Source of the DNA: Typhlomys cinereus
Taxonomy: Eukaryota; Chordata; Mammalia; Rodentia; Platacanthomyidae
NCBI GenBank assembly: GCA_023101885.1
Contig: JALPQD010000641.1
Coordinates: forward strand, 372,001 to 436,000
Reading direction: 5' to 3'
Length of the DNA: 64,000 nucleotides
Shown here one piece after another: positions 13,817 to 25,900 of this stretch. Position 1 is the stretch's first letter, and every line of letters starts with the position of its first letter. The notes below the pieces were generated by a model. It ran no database searches, was not told the origin of the DNA, and worked only from the letters and a program-made list of their open reading frames with translations. The position numbers and the translations under genes are program-made.

Positions 13817-14753
13817 AAAAAAATCCCTATATGGATTTAATATAAAACAAATATTGGCCTTTCTCACACAGATCTTACTATAGAGTCTCTGGAATCAACC
13901 TGTGAAACATACAGTTATTCATATTCTACAACATTTGTCATCTGGATTGCCCTACAATGTGAGGACATACTGTACAGTCAATACCCTGCTCCCAATGCCG
14001 AATGCACTTGAGTGCATCTACAAAACTATAGTAACAAAAGTTATGATAACTAGAGTTAGTCCTACAGGAACTTTGACCTTAAGCCAAATGCACAGGACTC
14101 ATAACACACAATTCATAGAGCCAGCCTGTGACCATTGGAGTCACCTCATGGCATCTGCCCTTCCCTACTTTAATACAGCTAGCAACCTTACAGTTCACAG
14201 ACACACCTACATATTCCATTTTATATTGACATGGTCGAAACATGCAAACTCTTCAAACCACCTACATTCTTGTTAATAGATCTTTAACCCATCTACCTAT
14301 CAGAAATACACCCCATGACATAAGTTGTCTTGCCTAAACTCTAATGTCGATTCCCAGTAACAGAATACCATTTGTTCTGTATTGATTTTCACAGATTTTC
14401 TCCACTACACTCACACTCATTTCATGTCACCAGACTCTCTACCATATCTAACCTTGCATCAGTAAAGACATGCTGATAAATCTAGAAATTCACCTTGGCA
14501 CAGGCAAGACTAGCACTATGCTCTTTATGAACTCGTGTGTCAGATACATACCATTTTGTAAAAAAGAGCTGCACTCAGAGGGGTATAGTTTACAACATTT
14601 ATTTGGCAGGACATGACTTCTCACCTTACATTTCACAACCATACTTCATAGTAACCAGACTAGCTATATAATTCCATAAATACTTTACACCCCCCCAAAC
14701 AGAGAACATGCTATAGATGCATACCCTAGAATGTTCAAAGTTACTTTATGAGG

Positions 14754-15100
14754 TGTCATGGATTGAATGTAAGTTGCTTCCCACAGGCTCATTTGTTTTC
14801 ATTACCTATTGTTGCTGTTTGGGAGGATTATGGCAGCTTTGAGAAATGGTGCCTTGGTGGAGGAAGACACATCACAGGGGGTTAGCCTTGAGGTTCGTTA
14901 CTCTCACCTCAGCCTGCTCTAGCAGTTTGCTGTTTGCTCTCAGTCTCCATAATGTCTGTGGTGACCTAGCCACCTTCAGTTTCTGCTGATATGAACTGTA
15001 GCTCCCTTTTAGAACTTAAGTCAAATAAGTCTCCCTTTTCTCCCCTTTAAGTTACTTGAGTTTGAATATTGTATCATAGCAGCAGAAAGAGTAACTGACA
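14754..15100 (+). repeat. 5' LTR of the MaLR
   Basis: 347 bases, TG...CA ends. The sequence gtcaaataagtctccctttt (near 15022) corresponds to the AATAAA-type end region of the 3' LTR. It is clearly diverged from its partner LTR, so the insertion is old. Confidence 0.8.
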
Positions 15101-16614
15101 GAAATTAGTACTTACAAGTGAGGTGTTGCTGTGAGACTAAGAGGATCTGGTACCAGAAAGTAAAGTGTTGTGAAACTGAGAGAACTTGATACCAAGAAGT
15201 ATGGCCATTGTTATGATGTGGCTAATATGCCTTTGGAACTGATTGTTGGGAGTAATATAAAGAACTTTGGGCTGGGAAAGCCTTTATGTCTTGAAGATGG
15301 GGCCTAAAGGGTCATTCTAGTGAGAGTTTGGAAGAGGGTAATGCTGTGAGAGATACAGAGAGTGGAAGCCTTGCTTATGATAGCCCAGAGCAGGATAGAG
15401 ACTTTATTGGAAACTGGATGAGAGACAAATGGAGTGAATGTGTTGGCAGAGAATTTGGCGAAGTTTTGCCCTTGTCCTGGAAGCTTGTCTGAAATTGAAT
15501 TTTGACAGAGGAAGTTTCAAAGCAACATAGTCCTGACAATGTAGCATGACTACCTTTTAGTGCTGTTGTTCAGGATTATGATAAAAAAAGCAAGATATTG
15601 GACAGAATGAAATTAAAACTATGAAGTTTGATGAGGAAAAACATGATGACAAGCTTGAATTGAACAAGAGAAGGCAGACAGGAAAATTTCAGTTATTGTC
15701 AAAGAGAAAAGCTCCATTAGTGAACCAGTCTGTTATTCATTTGGACAATAGAAGAACTACACCTTGATGGCAAGATCCTCAGTGATGGCTCCCACCCAAA
15801 GAATGCATATTATTTTGGAAGCAAAGTGTTGAAAGTCAGAGTTCCAAAGGAATTTCCTTCTCTTCTAATGAAATTGTCCAAGGGAGATTCTGCCTGGTGT
15901 CAACACAGAGAAGCTGAAACAGCTGTGATCTAAGAGGGTAAGTCTCTACCTCAAGTTATAACAGTATATGGCAAAGTCATCCATGTGGTACTACCTTTAG
16001 ATGCATTAAGGATACAAGAGTGAAGAACATGTGAATTCCTCCTCCAAGGTTTCAGGGAGCAGATGAATTCAGGCAGTGGATGACAGGATTAGAAACTTTT
16101 CAGAGAGATCCAAGAAGGGCATTTTGTGTGGTTGAGTTGAAGCCTGGCTTGCCATTGAGATGTGAGGATGTTAGAGATGTCAGGGCCAATGTGGGACATC
16201 TGTCAAGGAGAGCTGTATATAATGGGAAGAGCCAGCCCAAGAGAGTGATATGTTCTGTTGGTACCTGTACTTGAGGGGTGTAAACAAAGTCCTTTGGAAA
16301 TGAGATGATTTCAACAGAAGGTTCATATGCTAGATCTGGAGCTATAGGATTTAGAGTTTGTCCTGCTGGTTTCCAGTCTTATTATGGATGAGTTATTCCT
16401 GTATATGCCCTCATTCTTTCCTTTTGGAATAGGAATGTTATTTTGTGCCATTGTATTTTGGAAATATGTGACTTGTATTTTGATTTACAAAAGGCTTTAG
16501 GCTTTGCTCTTTTGGAATGCATAGGGACTACAGATGTGATGGGACTTTTAAAGTTGGACTGAGTGCTATTTGCATCATGAGGTGACCATGAGCCTGTGGT
16601 GGCCAGGGATGTAG
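15101..16614 (+). other. MaLR internal region, non-coding
   Basis: Just inside the 5' LTR come tacaagtgaggtgttgctgt and then ggtaccagaaagtaaagtg, resembling the usual MaLR leader after the primer-binding site. The remainder has no ORF of note. This is typical for MaLR interiors, which derive from a degraded gag region. Confidence 0.65.
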
Positions 16615-16987
16615 TGTCATGGTTTGAATATGAATTGTCCTCCATAGACTCATGTATATAAATTCTTAGCTGGTGTTAATATATAGGGACGTTATGGCAA
16701 CTTTTTGAGTTGGAGCCTTGTTGGAGGAAGGCATGTCACAGGGCTCAAGTCTTGAGGTTGATTATTCCCACCCTGCTTTCACAAGTAATCTAATCTACCA
16801 ATCTGTAGCTTGCTTTCTTGGCCATCATGATGATGTCTGCTGTGATCTAAATCGCCTCCAACTTCTGCCATCTACTAATGGACTGAATCTCCCCTTTGGA
16901 ACCATAAGCCAAATAAATCTCCCTTTCTCCCTTTAAGTGCCTGAGTCTGAGTGTTGTTTCACAGCAGCAGAAAGAGGAACTGTGACA
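16615..16987 (+). repeat. 3' LTR of the MaLR
   Basis: 373 bases starting TGTCATGGTTTGAATATGAA and ending AGGAACTGTGACA. It contains ccaaataaatctcccttt, which carries an AATAAA polyadenylation signal at about 16911-16916. It is followed at once by the TGAGG duplication. Confidence 0.85.
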
Positions 16988-16999
16988 TGAGGCAAAACT

Positions 17000-18950
17000 C
17001 TATTGCACTGAGTCCCTAACATTGTCTTGCTTCTTGTATATCAGTATTTATATGCTTATAGTCAAACGTATACACATGGGAATATCTATGATAAACATGC
17101 TCAGAATCATATCTGCACCAAAAATGACCCTGTTAATTAAACATGTAAATATACATTTATAAGATGGTACACACAATAATGCACATGCATGTGGGTTTTC
17201 TTATGGGGATACATAAAGCATACAGCTGTGCACATACCAACAAAGCAAGAATGGGTTCATGAAGAAATTTCTAAATGTGTGCATACATAGTGACATATAC
17301 ATATTTACAGAGTTATGCATATATATGGAATTATTTTTAACAGAGATGCCTAGATAGATATGTATTCACAGAAGCATAAAACTGTATATTTAGGTATATA
17401 GACACACCCTTAGATGCCACAATGGCTTGTGCTCACACAGAAATATAGACCTTGATACTGGAGAGATGGCTCAGTAGTTAAGCCTTTGCCTCACAAGTGA
17501 AAGGATCTGAATTTGGATCCCTAGATCCCATGTAAAAATGCTGGGAAGAAATGACTATGGCTTATACTTCTGGCCCTGAAAAGCAGAGCTGGAAACCCCA
17601 GAACAAAGCAAATAGGAGTTAGAACAGTCCAGGTTGATTCCCCATGTCACCCTTGGGCCTCCATAAGCACATATACTCCCATACATATGCACAAAAAATT
17701 GTGTCCACATGGAAAGTGTACAGCGTGTCTTCAGTGATACACATAAATTTTGTGTATAGTCACGTGTATACATGCAAAATAGATGTGCATACACACACCA
17801 CAGAAACATGTACAAAACAGTTCAATCGAGATGTATGTTCCACAGGTGTCCATATTCTCCATTCATACCTAGCTCTCGTGTTCAGGAGCAACATAAATAT
17901 TTATTATCTACATGTAGACATGCAGGTGGACTCAGTCAAAGACAAGTCTTTTCATGCATGCATTTGTATTCACATATCCTTGCATACACAAGCACATGTC
18001 ACATACACAAGCAAACAGGTAAATGAAATCATGTACAACGTTGTATAGATTTGGACCCACATAGTTGAATATTGGTAGGCAGAGACATCAGGATGAAGTA
18101 GACACATACGGACCCAGATGCTTCCCTATGTGTATGGACTCACGATGAAACAAATATAGGAAATAGAGGTCCAGTCTTACAGACTTTCATATGCATCCAT
18201 TAACTTAGATAGTGAGGCATTCAAAATCTTTTTTACAAGCACATCTACATAAATCTACAAATGCAGTTGCTTATAAAAACATATAAATGTGCATGCAGAT
18301 TGCACTTAGATGCCATATATCCTCACATAGATAAACCTAGGTAGACTTTATCCTAAGCATATAAAAGGACACTAAATACAGAAATAACATATTAAAACAC
18401 ATCTTAAACATATCAAACCACATAACATAAACACAGAAATGCCTAGGCACATAATTGCACACATGCTCAGATATGTGCCCTCACATATATTGCCATATAC
18501 GTTCATTACATGGTGATCTAAAAATATTCTCCTAAACTCACAATGGTGTACAAATTCTACATGCATGTCAAACAGATAAATGTACACATAAGTGTGCATG
18601 TGCAACATAAATATGCCTGTACTACTTCATCATGTTACAAACAGAGGCAGACCTACATGTACACAGACACATACAGATTTATATATGTAAAAATAGTCAC
18701 ATACAAAGGGATTCACAAGTACTTTTAAAAGAAAGTTGTGACTCTTAGTGTGCCATTATATTTGCCTCTTCAGGAGAGTGGCAATTACTAAGCTCTGTCA
18801 GATGACTAGATGTATAAATGTGGAAGTAGAATTTACTAGAAAGATCTTTCAATTGTCATTAGGACTCATAAGTGTGATCACATGAACATATAATTTCACA
18901 CGCATAGAACGAGAGGCATAATTCACATGGAAACAGAAGTATAAATGTCT
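17000..18950 (+). repeat. Second degenerate periodic region rich in ACATA/ACACA
   Basis: Variants of a short unit like catacacagaaatgcctaga/tatgcacatacatag recur every ~20 bases (for example gagatgcctagatagata, agaaatgcctaggcacat, catgcatgcatttgtattca). It differs in composition from the array left of the MaLR but may be its continuation. The SINE at 17456-17698 interrupts it. Limits and unit are approximate, and a simple-sequence-like origin is also possible. Confidence 0.4.
17456..17698 (+). repeat. tRNA-derived SINE, (AC)n-tail family, diverged copy
   Basis: Head tactggagagatggctcagt, box-B-like part aatttggatccctagatccc, body ggaaaccccagaacaaagca and end gggcctccataagcacatat. The AC tail has decayed to mixed ATAC sequence. 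Confidence 0.8.
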
Positions 18951-20729
18951 ACAGCCAAAACCAGAAAAGTACATATACATAACTAACTACCACTGAAACA
19001 TAATACTGTAATATTTAAATGTTAACTATTAAAAAATAAATCCTGCAATTCATGCCAGTTCTATCACTTATTAACTCAGTAATGGCAGCCATTTTTTTTG
19101 CTTATGATTAATCTTGGGGTTATTTTAACATTTATATTTCTTTGTCGAGTCAGTGAAATGGAATCCTTAGCCTTGAGCTCAGAATATCATCCCTGTTGTT
19201 TTCATTGCTCTTGTTTTTTTATTCTTTCAGAGTTTCATACATTAATATAGAAATTTATTATGTTTTCACACCATAATCCCCAATCCATCCTCCTCCTTTT
19301 CTCCGTTACAACACTTGATCTTCCCTGTTAGTTTCTCCTCTATTTTTATGTCTTTTTGTATGAGTGGCCTGTTTGGTTTCATCTGGTTTGTTGTCAATGG
19401 CATGTGCCCAAGTGCTTGCTGGAGCATGAATCATGTAATAGGTGTATACCACTGAGAAAAGCATCCCCTCATCAGCATTAACCCTTAGCTCAAGGAAGTG
19501 TGGGACCTCATGAGATCTTTTCTTTTCCATGGTGAAATGTTGGTAGGACAAATCTTATGCAGGTCTTGTGAAAATATACATAACTACACTAAATTCATAG
19601 ATACAACAGCCTTGTCATGTCAGAAGATAATGTCTGGCTGCATCCATGGCTTCCTTCAGGCTAGTACAATCTTTGTACGAATTAAACTGTTTCACTACAT
19701 AGGATTTGATTGTTGTTCTCAAACTGCATGACTGTATTATAATGATATTAGTTAGCATTGTTTGTAAAGGTACCAATAAAGATTAATACTTATAAAAAGT
19801 AAATTATGTTCATGAATGAGGTCATTGCAAAAATTTTAAGAGATGGTAAGAGTTTATTTTTTCCCAAAACATTTTTTTCCTGTTATTGTTGCCATTAATT
19901 TTTTTCCCTTTCTACAGTGGGATGAGGTGGAACATTGGAGAGAGTGCAGAGCAGAGAGAAATGACCGAATGCTCGAAGGACATTTGCTACCTAGTGACCA
20001 TAGTGAGTAAGTGCAATATGTGTGCATTGCTCACAGCTGTGTCCCAAATATTTAAGTCATTGAGCTTTGTAGCTGCTCTGGAGAAAAGGCTGAAAACTTC
20101 ACTTAATAATGCTTTGTGCCATATTCTGAAAGAACAAAATAGGAACAAAATGAGATTAGGCAACTACTCTTCCCAAATTTCTCCTGTCAGACTTGCACTT
20201 TCCTACTGAGCTTCATAGTCTCTGTTGTCTAGCACACCTTGTAATAATTATTTGTCAAATGATCTACCTCAGTATATGCTTGTCTTCAAGTTAGAAGTTT
20301 ATTGTAAGCTTAAATATGCACCACATTAACATTTCCACCATATTGTAAATATTTGTTTATAGATGATTCTTCACATTTGTATTATTCAATGGAAACAAGG
20401 GCCATACTTATGTGATATTCAGCATTGTTGATTTAAAAGAAGAAATAATGAACAAGGCTGTCTTTAGCATTCAGAAATTTCACTTGATTTTTCCATTGCC
20501 TTGAAATAACCATTCCACTCAATTTTCTCTACAATTTTTCTGACATACTATTTTATGTTTAAAGGTTTTTAATTGGTAACTCTACTATACATATCTATAC
20601 AAAGGATACATGATTGAAATAAAAAAATTTTGTGACTATATTAAGTTTTTATTATTATTAGTAATATACATTTGATCCTGAGGAGCATTGAATACTATAT
20701 ATTTTGGTAAATCAGTAATGATGAAAAGT
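18951..20729. other. Mostly unique sequence; possible old L1-like piece
   Basis: No gene is recognised. 19210-19560 (pyrimidine-rich, then ccataatccccaatccatcc tcctccttttctcc) looks like a decayed L1 3' UTR in antisense, at low confidence. An exon-like segment at 19918-20002 is listed separately. Confidence 0.35.
19918..20002 (+). other. Exon-like segment with strong splice-site matches (unproven)
   Basis: A long pyrimidine tract ends in tttttcccttttctacag-like sequence (19899-19917), and the segment is followed by gtgagtaag at 20003-20011, close to the ideal donor. The 85 bases between are open in two frames. One frame encodes a charged stretch beginning WDEVEHWRECRAERNDRMLE. I do not recognise the protein, and no neighbouring exon could be matched. 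It may be a chance pairing of splice-like signals. Confidence 0.3.
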
Positions 20730-20741
20730 AGAAATATCTGG

Positions 20742-21031
20742 GCCTAGAGAGATGCTCAGGGGTTGAAGATTTTTGCCTCCCAAACAAGAAGACCTAAATT
20801 GGGTTCTCAGATCCCATATAGAAATGTTAGGTAAATATAGTGGCTGCCTGCAATCCTGGCCCTGGAAGTCAGAGCTAGGAAAACCCAGAACAAAGAAAGC
20901 AATAAGGAGGTAGAACAATCCAGGATGATTCCCAAAATCACTCTTGGGCCTCCATAGGCACATACACACTCACATACTCAAGTACCATCTTGTTCACACG
21001 TACACGTGTGTGCACACACACACGCACGCAC

Positions 21032-21062
<31 letters not shown>

Positions 21063-21113
21063 CGTACACACACACACACACAGAGGGACACACAAAAGCA
21101 TCCAATAAAAAAC
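20742..21113 (+). repeat. tRNA-derived SINE with long (AC)n tail and target-site duplication
   Basis: Flanked by a perfect 12 bp duplication agaaatatctgg (20730-20741 and 21114-21125). Head gcctagagagatgctcaggg, body ggccctggaagtcagagcta and caatccaggatgattcccaa. The tail is a broken AC/ACGC/ACAT tract (about 20995-21082), then an A-rich end. Confidence 0.9.
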
Positions 21114-21199
21114 AGAAATATCTGGAACTGTATCTTTTAAGTGAATATGATTTATTGGTTTACCAAATTAGTGCACAGATCCTTTATTTCTATTAAAGG

Positions 21200-21290
21200 A
21201 TTTTTTTCCTTTTTCTTTTTTTGGGATTGGAGACTGAAGGTAGGGACATGCTTGGCAAGTGCTGTGTCACTGAACTATATCATAAGCCTT
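21200..21290 (-). repeat. ID-like SINE fragment
   Basis: A T-rich run is followed by gggattggagactgaaggta gggacatgcttggcaagtgc tgtgtcactgaact, the reverse complement of an ID element. Confidence 0.55.
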
Positions 21291-21392
21291 TAACTTTCAT
21301 TTTCTTGGATTTGAGAAATTGTCCCTTAAACAATCAGAAAAGAATGGAATGAGGATCAAAGTTACACACTGACTTATCTTCAAACATCATAT

Positions 21393-21510
21393 GTTTAGCT
21401 AGAAGTTGTGGGGGTAAACCTGTAATCCCAGCAGTGGAGAGACAGAGGAATGAGCATATTTTGAGTTTCAGGACAGCTTGAGTTACGTAGTGAGATTCTG
21501 TCTCAGAAAA
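21393..21510 (+). repeat. B1-like SINE
   Basis: Shows aacctgtaatcccagcagtg, a diverged middle, cttgagttacgtagtgagat and tctgtctcagaaaag, the order of a 7SL-derived B1 monomer. Old and diverged. Confidence 0.7.
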
Positions 21511-21941
21511 GCTTTTCTTACAATGTTCAGAGTAAGATTTTAAATTTTTAACAGGCAACTCAAATAGCTATATCTAATTTTAGGGTGGTAAAGAAACCCT
21601 CTGATTTACAAAAAGAATTGGAGTTCACGATAGCTTAGCAGACTAGTTTTGCTAATGTTTACCAAATGGATATTTGATCTGTTAGGCTTAATTTTGGTCC
21701 ATGTTTTTAATCTACTATGTTTACAAAAGGTTGGGAGAATAAGAGTACATCGGTCAATACGTACTTACCAAAGCAATAATATTTTTTTGAGAATTAAAGT
21801 AGAGTTTATTAGAGGAGAAGAAGAATGGAACTCATGGACTCCAGGCATGGAATCCATGAGGGGCAAGGAGCTGGAAAAGAACTCATGGACTCCACAAGTG
21901 GAGTGCCATGAGGGGCAGGCACCTCAAAGCAGTATTTTTTT

Positions 21942-22969
21942 TAAATACATTTTTTATTATTATTTCAGCTCATACAAACGTAATAGGTACACCAGTTCTC
22001 TCCCTCCCTCTTCCTCCCCCCCGAACCCTTGCTCCCCCTCCCCTCACCCCTCCCGCCCATCCCCCCCCCCGTGCCCCCGCCCCAATTCCCAGAGTCCTTT
22101 CTTGTGCATGCCTGAATCTCCTGTGCCCTCCTCTCTCCTCTTCCGGACCCTTGCATTTCCCTGAACCCTTCCTGTGTTCCCCTTAGCATAGGAACACTAC
22201 TGTGGCTGTCAATCCTTGCCTACAAGGATCTTGGTGCCTTTAGCAGATGCTAGACTTTGTGAGGTCAATAGTGTGACGGACATTGCGCAGGGCATGCAAA
22301 GTCCTATTATGATTGCTTCGGCCCTAACTAGTGTGGAGAATCTTGCAAATCATTGCTCCTCCCATCCTTTTGCTCTTACAATCTTACCGCCCCCTCTTCC
22401 GCAAATGTCCCTGAGCTTCAGGATGGGAAGAGATTAGGCTGGCCTAGTTCTAGGTGGTTGATATAGAGTCTCTGAAGTTCTGGATTGTGGTTTGTTGATT
22501 TTCTTTTGCAGTTTTGCTGCTCCTGCAATGCCCTTCACTCCATCCTGATGGGCACTGTATGTCACCCCCTGGCCAGAGACAAAAAGCTGTTAAACTGGAG
22601 TCTTGTTATAATAGCACATTCAAGGGTAGATGTAATAAAAGTAAGAAAACTCAGTGAGGGAGGGGTCAATCACCCATTTGCAAAATGATTACTTTTTATC
22701 TGCCAGACTATATGCCCTCCCCTTCTGGTGAGATCATACCCCCTCAGTTGTACATGATCAGGAACGGACGTCTGTGAACTTAACAGGTGTCACATTACTT
22801 ACTTGCATTCCTTGATGGAGGCCTATTTTCTCTGCTGTAACATGGTCCCCTCTCTCCTTGTGTCTGGTGTGGCCCTCTAACCCCATCCCTCCTGTTCATA
22901 ATCCTTGCAATTACTGTATTACATAGGTTTACCTTTGAGTGTCTCAATGTGGGCTGGGTGAGTTTGGTA
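21942..22969 (-). other. L1 3' UTR
   Basis: Non-coding end of the L1. On the minus strand it includes a long G-rich polypurine tract (22003-22080), a hallmark of rodent and other mammalian L1 3' UTRs that can form G-quadruplexes. It ends in gaaataataataaaaaatgt and the A tail. The short ORFs predicted here on both strands are artefacts of the low-complexity tract. Confidence 0.85.
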
Positions 22970-25900
22970 CTAGGAGCCATCTATTAGGGAGTACGTACGG
23001 CACTTAACTTTCTGGGTTTGGGATACTTCACTTAATATAATTGTTTCTAATGACATCCATTTCCCAGCAAATTCCAGTAATTCATCATTTTTGATGGCTG
23101 AGTAGTACTCCATTGTATAGATGTACCACAGTTTCCTTATCCACTCGTCAACTGTTGAACATTTGGGTTGATTCCATGACTTTGCTATTGTAAACAGTGC
23201 TGCTATGAACATGGTCGTGCTTGTGCTATCCAGGTGAACCTCTGCTGCATGGGGGGTTATTCCCAAAAGTGGGATAGCAGGGTCATATGGCATTAAGATC
23301 TTTAATTTCTTTAAGAATCTCCAGATGGTTCGCCAGAGTGGCTGTATGAGCCTGCATTCCCAACAGCAATGTAGGAGAGTTCCCCTCTCTCCACATCCTC
23401 TCCAGCATTTGTTGTTGTTTGTATTGTGGATTTTTGCCATCCTGACCCGGGTGAGATGATATCTCAGGGAAGTTTTGATTTGCATTTCCCTGATGGCTAA
23501 AGAGGTGGGGCATTTTTGAAGATAATTGTTAGACATTTTAATTTCATCCCTGGTAAAATTTCTCTTAAGTTCCAGGGCCCATTTTTTAATTGGGCCATTG
23601 GTTTCCTTGGAGTTTAGTTTTCTAAGTTCTTTGTGCACTCTGGACAGTAGAGCTCTATCCAATATGTGGTTAGTGAAGATTTTCTCCCATTCTGTGGGTT
23701 GCCTTTCAGCTCGTGTTACAATCTCTTTATCTGAACAGAAGCTCTTTAATTTCACAAGGTCCCAACTGTTGAGAGTTGGCAGCAGTGACTGTGCCATTGG
23801 ATGTCTGTTTAGGAAATGTTGGCTTAGCCCAATCAGCTGGAGGGAGTTTCCTATCCTTTCAACTATGGTTTTTATAGTCTCTGGCCTTATATCAAGGTCC
23901 TTGATCCATTTGGAATTAAGTCTTGTACATGGTGACAAGCACGGGTCCAGCTTTAATCTTCTGCATGTGGAGATCCAGTTTTGCCAGCACCATTTGTTGA
24001 AGATGCTGTTCTTTTTCCATTGGATTCTTTGGGCCCCTTTGTCAAAGACCAAATGGGTATATTTTTGTTGGCTTATATCTGGGTCTTCAACCCTTATCTG
24101 TTGATCTGTGTGTCTATTTTGGATCCAGTACCAGGCTGTCTTTATAACTATGGATTTGTAGTATAGACTAAGGTTTGGTATGGTAATACCTCCAGCAGTG
24201 TTTTTGTTACTCAGGATTGTCTTTGCTATCCTGGGTCTTTTGTGCCGCCATATGAATTTTGTGATTATTTGGTCAACTTCTTTAAAGAATTGCTTTGGGA
24301 TTTTAATTGGTATAGCATTGAATTTGTATATTGCCTTTGGTAGGATGGTCATTTTTACAAAGTTGATTCTGCCAATCCAGGAACAAGGGAGGTCTTTCCA
24401 CCTTCTGGTGTCTTCTGCTATTTCTTTCTTTAGGGTTTTAAAGTTTTCATTGTAAAGGTCTTTTACCTCCTTGGTTAGGGTTATACCAAGGTATTTCATT
24501 TTTTTAGGGGCTATAGTAAATGGGATTGTTTCTCTCAAGGCTTTTTCACTTCTTTCATTCTGGGCATATAGGAAGGCCTCTGAATTTTGCACATTTATTT
24601 TGTATCCTGCCACCCTGCTGAACTTCTCAATTAGTTCCAGGAGCTTCCTGGTGGAGTTTTTGGGATCACTCAGGTATAAGATCATGTCATCTGCAAATAG
24701 GGATAGTTTGACTTCTTCCTTGCCGATTTGAATCCCTCTTATGTCCCTTTCTTGTCTTATGGCTTCAGCTAAGACTTCAAGTAGAATATTGAATACAAGT
24801 GGTGAAAGAGGACAGCCTTGTCTAGTTCCTGATCGAAGTGGGAATGCTTCTAATTGTTCCCCACTGAGCATAATCCTGGCTGTGGGCTTGTTGTATACAG
24901 CTTTTATTATATTGATAAAGGTTCCTTCCATTCCTACTGTCTCTAGCGTTTTGATCATAAAAGGCTTTTGGATCTTGTCAAAGGCTTTTTCTGCATCTAT
25001 CGAGAGTATCATGTGGTCTTGGACTTTGGACTGGTTTACATGATGAATTACATTTATTGATTTGTGTATGTTGAACCAACCATGTGTGCCGGCGATGAAG
25101 CCTACTTGGTCCCCGTGAATGATCTTTTTGATATGTTTTTGAATCCGATTTGCTAAGACTTTGTTGAGAATCTTTGCGTCTGTGTTCATCAGAGAGATCG
25201 GCCTATAGTTTTCTTGTTTAACTGAATCTTTATTAGGTTTTGGGATTAACATGATATTAGTTTCATAGAAGGAATTTGGTAGTGTTCCTTCCTTTGCTAT
25301 TTGATGGAACAGTTTAAGAAGTATTGGTGTTATTAACTCCTTAAATGTTTGGTAGAACTCTGTGCTGAATCCATCTGGTCCAGAACATTTTTTGGTGGGA
25401 AGATTCAACATTACTTCTTCAATTTCCTTATATGTTATAGGACTATTTAAATAATTCACAACTTCCTAATTCAATTTAGGTAAGTTGTGTTTACTTAGAA
25501 ATTCATCCATGTCTTTCGTGTTGTCAAACTTCACAGAGTACAAGTTTTTGAAATATGACGTTATAATTCTCTGGATTTCTTGGATATCAGTAGTGATAAC
25601 TCCATGTTCATTTCTAATTTTGTTAATTTGGGTTTTCTCTCTCCTGCTTTTGGTTAATTTAGCTAGGGGTGTATCAATCTTATTGATTTTTTCAAAGAAC
25701 CAGCTTTTTGACTGGTTAATTTTTTTCTATCGTTTTCTTAATCTCGATTTCAGATATTTCTCCCTTATTTTGCTAATCTCCTCTCTTCTACTACTTTTGG
25801 GATCAGATTAAGTTTCTCTAAAGCCTTAAGCTGCATCATTAAGTTATTTATTTCTGATGTTTCCATTTTTTTGATGTAGGCATCAAGAGCTATGTACTTA

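Larger units (their letters stand above)
1600..14748 (+). repeat. Long degenerate tandem array, ~20 bp unit, G-poor on this strand
   Basis: Read in steps of about 18-21 bases, the sequence keeps returning to variants of a unit resembling TCCCACARYACACAGACTYR. Examples are TCCACAGCATACAGACTCAC (2213-2232), TTGTCACACAGAGACCCT, TCCCCAAACACAGACTGA and TTGCATCATACACACAATTC, laid end to end. Units differ strongly from one another, so this is an old array. The plus strand is depleted in G, which explains the scattered short meaningless ORFs. Interruptions are MIR pieces (5568-5800, 6800-7010), an ID-B1 composite and a tRNA-SINE (8519-8990), ID pieces (10851-10925, 11640-11790), a (CA)n tract and a tRNA-SINE (13527-13816). 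Consensus and limits are approximate; no gene is seen inside. Confidence 0.6.
14754..16987 (+). mobile_element. ERVL-MaLR retrotransposon with both LTRs
   Basis: Two LTR-like blocks start TGTCATGG and end CTGACA / GTGACA, with a ~1.5 kb interior. The element is flanked by a perfect 5 bp target-site duplication TGAGG (14749-14753 and 16988-16992), the length expected for ERVL-class integration. The LTR text (tcatggtttgaat, ttggaggaaggcatgtcaca, aagccaaataaatctccctt) is the rodent MaLR style. MaLRs are non-autonomous; the interior holds no long ORF and only short accidental ones (for example 16080-16274). I cannot assign a subfamily (MT or ORR1) by eye. Confidence 0.85.

Noticed and set aside
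1600..14748. CRISPR-like repeat array
   Set aside because: The host is a mammal, units are contiguous without unique spacers, and they are heavily diverged; this is a degenerate tandem repeat.
16080..16274. 64-codon ORF with protein-like appearance
   Set aside because: It lies in the MaLR interior, which derives from degraded retroviral sequence and is non-coding in this class.
17456..17540. tRNA gene suggested by box A/B-like sequence
   Set aside because: These are heads of tRNA-derived SINEs; the sequence continues into the SINE body and cannot fold as a full cloverleaf with an acceptor stem.
23526..25043. Series of plus-strand ORFs of 60-190 codons
   Set aside because: They are the antisense of L1 ORF2, which is recognised unambiguously on the other strand.
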